DNA of 12,546 bases. It comes from Cyclobacteriaceae bacterium (GTDB lineage: Bacteria; Bacteroidota; Bacteroidia; Cytophagales; Cyclobacteriaceae). Below the pieces are notes generated by a model that was not told where the DNA came from, searched no databases, and saw nothing but the letters and a program-made list of their open reading frames with translations. This document shows positions 6,838 through 12,153 of this stretch, piece by piece. The translations under genes and the position numbers were made by a program. Numbering within the stretch: the first letter of the stretch is position 1; the number at the start of each line of letters is the position of its first letter. The DNA lies in the NCBI GenBank assembly GCA_028289505.1, contig JANQPK010000113.1, positions 1-12,546 on the forward strand, read 5' to 3'.

Positions 6838-7560
6838 GTGAAACGTAATACAGAACCGATTGTTTCTTGGCAGGCTTTTACAGCCATGATGTCCCTGATT
6901 ATTCTATTGGGATTTTCCTGTGCACCAGTCGATTCTTCCGAAGAAGGCGACAATAATCCAGAGTTGGATCAAGAATCAAGTTCCGAATCAGTTCCCAGGG
7001 AAGTTATTCTTTTTTTTGGAAACAGCCTTACCGCAGGATACGGGGTCAATCCTGAAGAGGCCTTCCCAGCCTTAATTCAGTTAAAATTAGATAGCTTGTC
7101 AATTCCATTTAAGGTTATTAATGCCGGATTGAGTGGTGAAACTACGGCCAGCGGAGTGAATCGAATCGAATGGGTACTCAGAGAACCGGTATCAATTATG
7201 ATTCTAGAGTTGGGAGGCAATGACGGTTTGCGCGGTATTGATCCGGAGGAGACCCATGGAAACCTGCAGAAGATTATAGAACTGGCTATTGCCAAGTATC
7301 CCCAGATGAAAGTCATTATTGCAGGTATGGAAGCACCACCGAATATGGGGAATCAATATACTACAGCTTTCAGATCCATATTTAATGATTTGGCAGCAAA
7401 GAATGGAATACCATTGATTCCTTTTCTTTTAGAAGGTGTAGCAGGAGAACCGGACCTCAACCTGGAAGACGGGATACATCCCAACCAACAAGGTCATAAA
7501 ATAGTAGCGAATAACGTCTGGAAGCACTTATCACCCATTATTGGCAACGATGAATTATAA
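6838..7560 (+). CDS. tesA: TesA-like SGNH-family esterase/lysophospholipase, predicted lipoprotein
   Basis: A GDSL/SGNH hydrolase hydrolysing esters or thioesters of fatty acyl groups. All catalytic blocks are present, numbered from GTG 6838: block I FFGNSLTAGYG with nucleophile Ser63, block II NAGLSGETT, block III LGGNDGLRG (oxyanion Asn), and block V DGIHPNQQGH with Asp211 and His214. GNS replaces the more familiar GDS at block I. Before the domain lies a hydrophobic stretch MMSLIILLGFSC, then an acidic, serine-rich linker (about residues 29-54). Cys28 fits a loose Bacteroidota lipobox, so a lipid-anchored enzyme is likely, unlike soluble periplasmic E. coli TesA. The start is uncertain: GTG 6838 gives a KR-containing n-region; ATG 6886 gives a very short signal; ATG 6802 would overlap ybbA. 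Divergent from ybbA-ybbP, as in E. coli. Confidence 0.88.
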   Translation: MKRNTEPIVSWQAFTAMMSLIILLGFSCAPVDSSEEGDNNPELDQESSSESVPREVILFFGNSLTAGYGVNPEEAFPALIQLKLDSLSIPFKVINAGLSGETTASGVNRIEWVLREPVSIMILELGGNDGLRGIDPEETHGNLQKIIELAIAKYPQMKVIIAGMEAPPNMGNQYTTAFRSIFNDLAAKNGIPLIPFLLEGVAGEPDLNLEDGIHPNQQGHKIVANNVWKHLSPIIGNDEL

Positions 7561-7570
7561 ATTGCACCCT

Positions 7571-7602
7571 AGTTCCTTAGTACCTTGGTGCCTTACCCCT
7601 GG
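7571..7602. repeat. degenerate 8-bp tandem array
   Basis: Four consecutive 8-bp units are readable: AGTTCCTT, AGTACCTT, GGTGCCTT, ACCCCTGG (the last degraded). They start ten bases after the tesA stop codon, in the gap between two convergent genes. Confidence 0.6.
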
Positions 7603-7620
7603 CTACTCTCCCCAGAATCC

Positions 7621-7655
7621 ATAACTTATAACTCATAACCTAGAACTCATAACTC
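7621..7655. repeat. 7-bp tandem array, five units (consensus ATAACTC)
   Basis: Five consecutive heptamers: ATAACTT, ATAACTC, ATAACCT, AGAACTC, ATAACTC. The final unit overlaps the first two bases (7654-7655) of the VOC gene's stop triplet on the opposite strand. On the minus strand the consensus reads GAGTTAT. No hairpin or T tract typical of a terminator is seen in this convergent gap. Confidence 0.75.
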
Positions 7656-8058
7656 ACAAACCTGCCAGGTATTCCCACATTCCTTCCGGTACTATTTCTA
7701 GTACATGGCCATCGGGGTCATGAAAATAAAAGGAGTAGAAATCATTGCCCCAATGATGTTCGTAGATTATTTCCACACCTGCAGTGGCCAGTTTAGCTTT
7801 CCATTCCCGATACTCAAACTTTTGAACCTCGAAAGCCAGGTGGGCGGGTCCCTTTGACCAATGCGGTGGCAGTGTGGTTTCGGCTCTGGTGCTTTCAGGG
7901 ATAAAACAAAGTAATACCGAGGTTCCGGCATTAAAAAACACATGCCTGTCTGCTTTTTTACTGATTAAAGCTAGTCCCACAATCTCTTGATAAAATTTCT
8001 GGGTCCTATCGAGATCACTAACGTACAGGCAGGTCTCTTTTACCTGGAGAATGTCCAT
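7654..8058 (-). CDS. VOC-family (glyoxalase/bleomycin-resistance fold) protein
   Basis: The 134-residue product is a single vicinal-oxygen-chelate unit made of two beta-alpha-beta-beta-beta modules. The first opens with ETCLYVSDLDRTQKFYQEIVGL (a Glu at residue 8 in the usual first metal-ligand position). Later come PAHLAFEV (His at about 92), typical of the second module's first strand, and FYFHDPDGHVLEIVPEG, the classic C-terminal motif whose Glu normally binds the divalent metal. Members include glyoxalase I, fosfomycin-resistance thiol transferases and dioxygenases; the sequence does not decide between them, and most chromosomal copies in Bacteroidota have no known substrate. The gene starts 13 bp after the nucleotidyltransferase stop codon, so the two are probably co-transcribed. 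The stop codon falls in a heptamer tandem repeat. Confidence 0.9.
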   Translation of the reverse strand: MDILQVKETCLYVSDLDRTQKFYQEIVGLALISKKADRHVFFNAGTSVLLCFIPESTRAETTLPPHWSKGPAHLAFEVQKFEYREWKAKLATAGVEIIYEHHWGNDFYSFYFHDPDGHVLEIVPEGMWEYLAGL

Positions 8059-8071
8059 ATACTATGCTAAA

Positions 8072-9082
8072 TTATCCCATGGATGAATAGTTGATTTCGG
8101 TATTATCACCAATGTTCAGGCTTTGGCTAGGCCCTCTCAATATGGTATCGCTGCCAATAACGGATCCGTTTAGTACCGCTACCTCCAATCGGCTGTAAGA
8201 CCCTATAATACTGTTGGTCACTATTGAGTTTTTGACCGAGGTATCATCGCCAATGGCCACGTTGGGGCCAATAATGGAGTTTTCTATTTGACAACTTTCG
8301 GCAATGCTAACCGGTGGAATTATAACGGTATTGACATATTGATGATCTTCCGCATTCATAAACTGATCATTACTGAGCAGAATGGCGTTTGCCTCCAACA
8401 GTGATTCCTTTCTGCCACAGTCATACCAGTTATTAACTGGAAAAATTCCCATGGATTCTCTTTGATCCAGCATAGTCATTAAGACATCGGTTAACTGATA
8501 CTCACCCAGAGTCTTAATGCCTTCCCCTATTATCTTCTCAATAGACTCCACAAATAGCTTTGGGTTGTTCAGCTTATAAATACCAACCAAAGCCAGGTTG
8601 GATTTGGGTATTTTGGGTTTCTCAACCAACCTTTTGACGTTATCCTGGCTATCAATTTCTACTACCCCGAAATTACCGGGGATCTCCACTTTTTTGGTAC
8701 CAAGTACATTGTGTGGAACTTTTAAAAACTCCTTTATATCAAGCGACAGGATAGTGTCGCCCAGCATAATTAATACCTCATCTTGGTTTCTGATTGCCTC
8801 CTTAGCACACCACAATGCATGTGCTATACCCTCCCTGGGTTCTTGAATTACAAATTCTACTTGCAGGCCTTGCTGCTTGTAATAGCTTTCTACGAAGGCT
8901 ACAATCTTATCCCCTAAATAACCAACTACAAAGCAGAATTGGTTGATGCCACCGCTTACCAGAGTGTCAACAATATGAGCCAAAATGGGTTTCCCAGCCA
9001 CGGGTACCAGAGCTTTCGGTTGGGTATGTGTGTGTGGGCGAAGTTTGGATCCGATACCAGCTACTGGAATTACTGCTTTCAT
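8072..9082 (-). CDS. sugar-phosphate nucleotidyltransferase with left-handed beta-helix C-terminus
   Basis: The enzyme should join a nucleoside triphosphate to a sugar 1-phosphate, releasing pyrophosphate, in the cytoplasm. Numbered from ATG 9082 (336 residues): the nucleotide-binding loop is VAGIGSKLRPHT (7-18) with PKALVPVAGKP (22-32), giving catalytic-site Lys13 and Lys23; IQEPREGIAHAL (79-90) contacts the nucleotide; Asp109 in LGDT binds metal; EKP lies at 154-156, GEYQLTD at 193-199 and NWYDCG at 218-223. From about residue 256, hexapeptide-like repeats (IIGPNVAIGDDTSV, IIGSYSRLE, VIGSDTILRG) form a short left-handed beta-helix. This is the long RmlA-like / COG1208 form; glucose-1-phosphate thymidylyl- or uridylyltransferase activity is plausible but unproven. 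No sugar biosynthesis cluster is adjacent. An earlier start at 9118 adds a non-family tail. The gene runs away from the candidate replication origin. Confidence 0.88.
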   Translation of the reverse strand: MKAVIPVAGIGSKLRPHTHTQPKALVPVAGKPILAHIVDTLVSGGINQFCFVVGYLGDKIVAFVESYYKQQGLQVEFVIQEPREGIAHALWCAKEAIRNQDEVLIMLGDTILSLDIKEFLKVPHNVLGTKKVEIPGNFGVVEIDSQDNVKRLVEKPKIPKSNLALVGIYKLNNPKLFVESIEKIIGEGIKTLGEYQLTDVLMTMLDQRESMGIFPVNNWYDCGRKESLLEANAILLSNDQFMNAEDHQYVNTVIIPPVSIAESCQIENSIIGPNVAIGDDTSVKNSIVTNSIIGSYSRLEVAVLNGSVIGSDTILRGPSQSLNIGDNTEINYSSMG

Positions 9083-9268
9083 TGAAAAGATTTTTGCCGG
9101 TCCATAATTTAAGGGCATCGTCTGAAAATACCATCATTTATCGCAAAAAAGGCACTTTAATTGAAGTTCAAACAGCCAAAAGCCTTATCAGAAAAGTATA
9201 ATTAACTATTTGGTAACATTGAGGATATTAGAACCTTTTAGATATAAGGGTACACTTCTGAATTGCGG

Positions 9269-9276
9269 CAAAAATA
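9269..9276 (-). promoter_or_regulatory. candidate -7 promoter element (TATTTTTG)
   Basis: The minus strand reads TATTTTTG, an exact match to TAnnTTTG, about 187 bp upstream of the nucleotidyltransferase start. It sits in an AT-rich 10-bp direct repeat (AAAAATATCA at 9270-9279 and 9280-9289). No good TTTG -33 element is found at the usual distance. Weak. Confidence 0.25.
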
Positions 9277-9278
9277 TC

Positions 9279-9320
9279 AAAAAATATCACCTCAGGGCAT
9301 CATTAAAGGTCGCCAGAGGT
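9279..9320 (-). terminator. possible terminator-like hairpin on the minus strand
   Basis: On the minus strand ACCTC (9320-9316) pairs with GAGGT (9293-9289), with partial inner pairing GG/CC next to a T-T mismatch, then GATA and six Ts (9284-9279). The gap before the T tract and the imperfect stem make it a weak candidate. It would end any transcript coming from the origin-like region before the nucleotidyltransferase gene. Confidence 0.3.
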
Positions 9321-9377
9321 ATTGAACCCAGTACATAACAATTATGGTCCTTAAATTAGGCAGCTAAAATCTTGAAA

Positions 9378-9386
9378 TTTTTCACA
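9378..9386 (+). promoter_or_regulatory. relaxed DnaA box (TTTTTCACA)
   Basis: Matches the relaxed consensus TTWTNCACA but differs from TTATCCACA at two positions. It lies about 100 bp left of the perfect boxes. Weak alone, supported by the cluster. Confidence 0.35.
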
Positions 9387-9485
9387 AATTTTCTTGCCCA
9401 TTTAATTTACTAGTGTTATCCTTGCGCCCGGCCTAAAATCCCTGTTTCAATATTCACTTTTAATGCCTTCAAAATTCACTCTCGC

Positions 9486-9494
9486 TTATCCACA
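9486..9494 (+). promoter_or_regulatory. DnaA box (TTATCCACA), perfect
   Basis: Exact match to the high-affinity DnaA-binding consensus on the plus strand, in non-coding DNA. It faces the perfect minus-strand box at 9564-9572, 69 bp away, with a palindrome between. Confidence 0.85.
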
Positions 9495-9522
9495 AATTTT
9501 TCATTTAATCAATCACCTATAT

Positions 9523-9541
9523 ATCATTGATAGTCAATGAT
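9523..9541. repeat. perfect 8-bp inverted repeat between DnaA boxes
   Basis: ATCATTGA (9523-9530) and TCAATGAT (9534-9541) are perfect inverted copies with a 3-base spacer. No T tract follows on either strand, so it is more likely a protein-binding palindrome or origin structure than a terminator. Its 13-bp core ATTGATAGTCAAT differs by one base from the palindrome at 3483-3495. Confidence 0.65.
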
Positions 9542-9563
9542 TTGAAAGAAAATTGTGAATGGA

Positions 9564-9572
9564 TGTGGATAA
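9564..9572 (-). promoter_or_regulatory. DnaA box (TTATCCACA), perfect, minus strand
   Basis: The plus strand reads TGTGGATAA, the exact complement of the high-affinity DnaA box. Inverted relative to the box at 9486. Confidence 0.85.
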
Positions 9573-9583
9573 AAACCAAATTT

Positions 9584-9592
9584 TGTGGAAAA
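9584..9592 (-). promoter_or_regulatory. DnaA box variant (TTTTCCACA), minus strand
   Basis: The plus strand reads TGTGGAAAA, one mismatch from the consensus and allowed by TTWTNCACA. It has the same orientation as the box at 9564-9572, with starts 20 bp (about two helical turns) apart, a spacing that favours cooperative DnaA contacts. Confidence 0.7.
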
Positions 9593-9613
9593 GTTGGCTT
9601 GCATTTTTAGAAT

Positions 9614-9646
9614 CTTTTAAAAGTATAATTGACATACTTTTAGAAG
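9614..9646. repeat. AT-rich 13-bp inverted repeat (12 of 13 matched)
   Basis: CTTTTAAAAGTAT (9614-9626) and ATACTTTTAGAAG (9634-9646) are inverted copies with one mismatch; the inner 9 bp are perfect, with a 7-base spacer. Very AT-rich and immediately to the right of the DnaA-box cluster, where a duplex-unwinding element would be expected. Confidence 0.6.
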
Positions 9647-9702
9647 GTCTGGGAACACAAAAATACCCTTCATTTTACTCTTATTTTTAGCAAAGGATTA
9701 AA

Positions 9703-9752
9703 ACTGTTACTAATTGGATTTTAACAGTATCATAACCACCTAATTTGGTTAT
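9703..9752. repeat. two consecutive 7-bp inverted repeats
   Basis: ACTGTTA (9703-9709) with TAACAGT (9722-9728), spacer 12, then ATAACCA (9732-9738) with TGGTTAT (9746-9752), spacer 7. Both are perfect. They lie between the AT-rich repeat at 9614 and the GH3 gene end. No T tracts follow; purpose unknown. Confidence 0.5.
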
Positions 9753-9873
9753 TAAGGGATTCGTCTCGAAAGATTTCGGCTTCCTGAGGTGTAAGTCTAA
9801 ATCCGCTAGTGAAACAGCAGGAAATATTTTGTTAATATTCGAGTAACAGCTGAGGGGTAAATATTAGAATTGT

Positions 9874-9902
9874 TCAATTAATAACAGTTTGCTATTAATT
9901 GA
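9874..9902. repeat. perfect 10-bp inverted repeat across the GH3 stop codon
   Basis: TCAATTAATA (9874-9883) and TATTAATTGA (9893-9902) pair perfectly around a 9-base loop; the GH3 stop codon (TAA, 9897-9895 on the minus strand) lies in the stem. It could be a transcript 3'-end hairpin for the recJ-lptB-GH3 operon, but it is nearly all A-T and lacks a following T run, so it is not a typical intrinsic terminator. Confidence 0.5.
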
Positions 9903-11421
9903 CAATGCCAATAGATTGTAGAATATCATCCAAGAATGTCCGGTCATTAGCCAGGCGTGGTACTTTGTTCTGGCCACCAAGCTTACCTCGTTGTTTCATC
10001 CATTGGTAAAATGTGCCAGGGGGAACTTTATGCACAATGGGGGCCTGAAGGGCTAAATCTTTGTATCGCTTGGCTTCATAATCTGAGTTAGTGTCTTTAA
10101 GAGTTTGATCTAGTAAAGCACAGAAGATTTCGAAATCATCCGGTTCCTGTGCAAACTCAATCATCCATTCATGCCCCCCTTTATTGCTTCCAGTCAGGTA
10201 AACCGGAGCCGCAGTAAAATTAGTAATTTCAGCGCCAGTCTCTTGACAAGCAACGGTTATAGCATTTTCAGCATTTTCAATCACCAGCTCCTCTCCGAAA
10301 GCATTGATGAAATGTTTGGTGCGGCCGGTAATTTTAATTCTGAAGGGATTTAAGGAGGTGAACCTGATGGTATCGCCGATGCGATAGCGCCAAAGACCGG
10401 CATTGGTGCTGATTACCACCGCATAGTTCTTGTTTAATTGTACCTGATCCAGTGTTAGTGCATTTGGATGGTCATTATTGATATCTTCGAAAGGTATGAA
10501 CTCATAATAGATACCATAATCTAGCATCAGTAGTAGTTCCTCTGAGTTGTTCCTGTCTTGTATGCCAAAAAACCCTTCTGACGCATTGTAGGTCTCCAAA
10601 TATCTCATTTGAGGTTTTCCAATAAGGGATTGAAAAATGGATCTATAAGGGGCGAAGGCTACTGCACCATGGATAAATACCTCCAGGTTAGGCCATACAT
10701 CGTGCACTACAGATTTACCTTTAATTTCCAGTATGCGTTGCAACAGCAGTATGGTCCAAGTTGGTACTCCCGAAACGTTGGTTACATTTTCATTGGCGGT
10801 AACCTGGGCCATTCGCTCAATCTTTTCTTCCCACTCATCCATCAACGCAATGTCCAAGCTTGGCGTTCTGACAAATTGTGCCCATAGTGGCAGGTTCTTC
10901 ATAATCACCGCAGATACATCACCATAGTAAGATTTGAGCTTCGGGTCTAACTGGTTGATTTGTTGGCTACCGCCAATAGCCAATCCCTTGCCATCAAACA
11001 GTTTAGAGTCAGGGTTGTTGTTAAAGTATATGGAAAGCAAGTCCTTACCACCCTTGAAATGACAATCATCCAATGCTTCCGGTGAAACTGGGATGAATTT
11101 ACTTTTTGCATTAGTGGTTCCAGAAGATTTAGCAAACCAACGAATTTCACTAGGCCACAGTATATTTTGCTCACCCTGCATGATGCGGGAGATCAAAGGG
11201 TAGAGATCCTCATAATTGACAACAGGAACCCGCTCCTGGTATTCTTTCTGATTGGTTATACTTCGAAACTCATATTTCCGGCCATATTCAGTATCTCGAG
11301 CTTGCTTCAACAGTTTTCCAAACCACTCATTCTGGACTTCCACCGGGTATTTCATGAATAACTCCACTTCATGAATCCTTTTCTTCATTACCCAGGATAA
11401 TATGGAGTTAATAATGGCCAT
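9895..11421 (-). CDS. GH3 auxin-responsive promoter family protein (acyl-adenylate-forming fold)
   Basis: The 508-residue product is a full-length member of the GH3 family (PF03321), relatives of plant enzymes that adenylate a carboxylic acid such as auxin or jasmonate and join it to an amino acid. The adenylation motifs are readable: AKSSGTTNAKSKFIP (97-111), the ATP-phosphate loop; ETYNASEG (276-283), the adenine/substrate motif; and WRYRIGDTIRF (344-354) with Asp350 expected to bind the ribose hydroxyls. GRTKHFINAFGEEL (366-379) leads into the C-terminal lid domain. So an ATP-dependent acyl activation is likely, but acid and acceptor are unknown for the bacterial branch. The start codon directly follows the lptB stop (TAG-ATG), so the two are co-translated; being coupled to lptB hints at an envelope-lipid role. 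A hairpin crosses its stop codon, and the candidate origin lies downstream. Confidence 0.92.
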   Translation of the reverse strand: MAIINSILSWVMKKRIHEVELFMKYPVEVQNEWFGKLLKQARDTEYGRKYEFRSITNQKEYQERVPVVNYEDLYPLISRIMQGEQNILWPSEIRWFAKSSGTTNAKSKFIPVSPEALDDCHFKGGKDLLSIYFNNNPDSKLFDGKGLAIGGSQQINQLDPKLKSYYGDVSAVIMKNLPLWAQFVRTPSLDIALMDEWEEKIERMAQVTANENVTNVSGVPTWTILLLQRILEIKGKSVVHDVWPNLEVFIHGAVAFAPYRSIFQSLIGKPQMRYLETYNASEGFFGIQDRNNSEELLLMLDYGIYYEFIPFEDINNDHPNALTLDQVQLNKNYAVVISTNAGLWRYRIGDTIRFTSLNPFRIKITGRTKHFINAFGEELVIENAENAITVACQETGAEITNFTAAPVYLTGSNKGGHEWMIEFAQEPDDFEIFCALLDQTLKDTNSDYEAKRYKDLALQAPIVHKVPPGTFYQWMKQRGKLGGQNKVPRLANDRTFLDDILQSIGIVN

Positions 11422-12153
11422 CTATATTTTGCGCTTAAGTTCGAAGTGTTTTCCAAGATAAACCCTTCGGACTTGCTCGTCATTGGCCAACTCTTCAGCG
11501 CTCCCGGACCGCAGTAGCCCCCCTTCTTTCATGATATACGCCCTGTCTGTTATGGATAGCGTTTCATTTACGTTGTGATCGGTGATCAAAATTCCGATGT
11601 TCTTTTCCCTCAATCTGGCCACGATGGATTGTATTTCCTCCACTGCGATCGGGTCCACCCCCGCAAAGGGTTCATCGAGTAGCACAAAATGTGGATCTAC
11701 TGATAGTGCCCTAGCTATTTCAGTTCTGCGCCTTTCACCTCCGGATAATACCACTCCTTTGTTTTTACGGACATGGCCTAAGCTAAATTCGTCAAGTAAC
11801 AATTCCATTTTTTCTTTTTGTTGACTCTTACTCAACTCAGACATTTCAAGTACCGCCATTAAGTTTTCTTCCACGGTTAGGTGTCGGAAGACTGAAGCCT
11901 CTTGAGCCAGATAACCTATACCTCTTTTGGCCCTTTTATACATAGGTAGGTCCGTGATGTTTTCACCGGCAAGGAATATTTCTCCATGATTCGGCTTGAT
12001 TAAACCAACGATCATATAGAAGGTAGTGGTCTTACCGGCTCCGTTGGGGCCAAGTAAGCCTACAATCTCTCCTTGTTCACCCGTTACCGAGACTTGGTCA
12101 ACCACCGTTCTTTTCCCGTATTTTTTTTCAAGATTTTCGCCTCTGAGGATCAT
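11422..12153 (-). CDS. lptB: LptB, lipopolysaccharide export ABC transporter ATP-binding protein
   Basis: LptB is the cytoplasmic ATPase of the LptB2FG complex, which extracts lipopolysaccharide from the inner membrane and pushes it along the periplasmic bridge to the outer membrane. The 243-residue product matches the family's length. Walker A is GPNGAGKTTT (35-44), Gln84 is the Q-loop residue in YLAQEASVFR, which with FRHLTVEENLMAVLE is characteristic of LptB rather than branched-chain amino acid transporters. The signature is LSGGERRR (136-143), Walker B ends in Asp160-Glu161 (LLDEPFAGVDPIAV, another LptB hallmark), and the switch is His193 in ITDHNV. The ATG overlaps the recJ stop codon by four bases (ATGA), and GH3 starts directly after its stop, so recJ-lptB-GH3 form an operon. 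The lptF/G/A/C genes are not in the window. Expected to be essential. Confidence 0.96.
   Translation of the reverse strand: MILRGENLEKKYGKRTVVDQVSVTGEQGEIVGLLGPNGAGKTTTFYMIVGLIKPNHGEIFLAGENITDLPMYKRAKRGIGYLAQEASVFRHLTVEENLMAVLEMSELSKSQQKEKMELLLDEFSLGHVRKNKGVVLSGGERRRTEIARALSVDPHFVLLDEPFAGVDPIAVEEIQSIVARLREKNIGILITDHNVNETLSITDRAYIMKEGGLLRSGSAEELANDEQVRRVYLGKHFELKRKI

Larger units (their letters stand above)
9083..9894. other. gene-free region, candidate chromosomal replication origin (oriC)
   Basis: About 810 bp with no convincing gene in any frame, unusually long for this compact window. It holds two perfect DnaA boxes (TTATCCACA) in opposite orientation at 9486 and 9564, a one-mismatch box at 9584, and a relaxed match at 9378. 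A perfect 8-bp inverted repeat (9523-9541) lies between the two perfect boxes. To the right is AT-rich DNA with several inverted repeats (9614-9646, 9703-9728, 9732-9752, 9874-9902), possible unwinding-element or exit structures. By chance one perfect 9-mer on either strand would be expected well under once in 800 bp, so the pair is meaningful. Against oriC: the recJ-lptB-GH3 operon would be transcribed head-on to the rightward fork. A DnaA-titrating or DnaA-regulated site is the main alternative. Confidence 0.72.

Noticed and set aside
7571..7655. Tandem repeats as a CRISPR array
   Set aside because: Units are 7-8 bp, directly abutting, without spacers, and there are no cas genes.
9316..9336. 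tRNA T-loop-like sequence on the minus strand (GGGTTCAATACC)
   Set aside because: The flanking bases do not pair as a T-stem, and no acceptor, D or anticodon arm can be built around it.
9083..9894. Plasmid or phage integration site
   Set aside because: No integrase, direct-repeat att pair, tRNA end or change in gene character; the flanking genes are ordinary chromosomal ones.
10609..10887. Plus-strand 92-codon open frame inside GH3
   Set aside because: Antisense to conserved GH3 motifs; no recognisable protein character.
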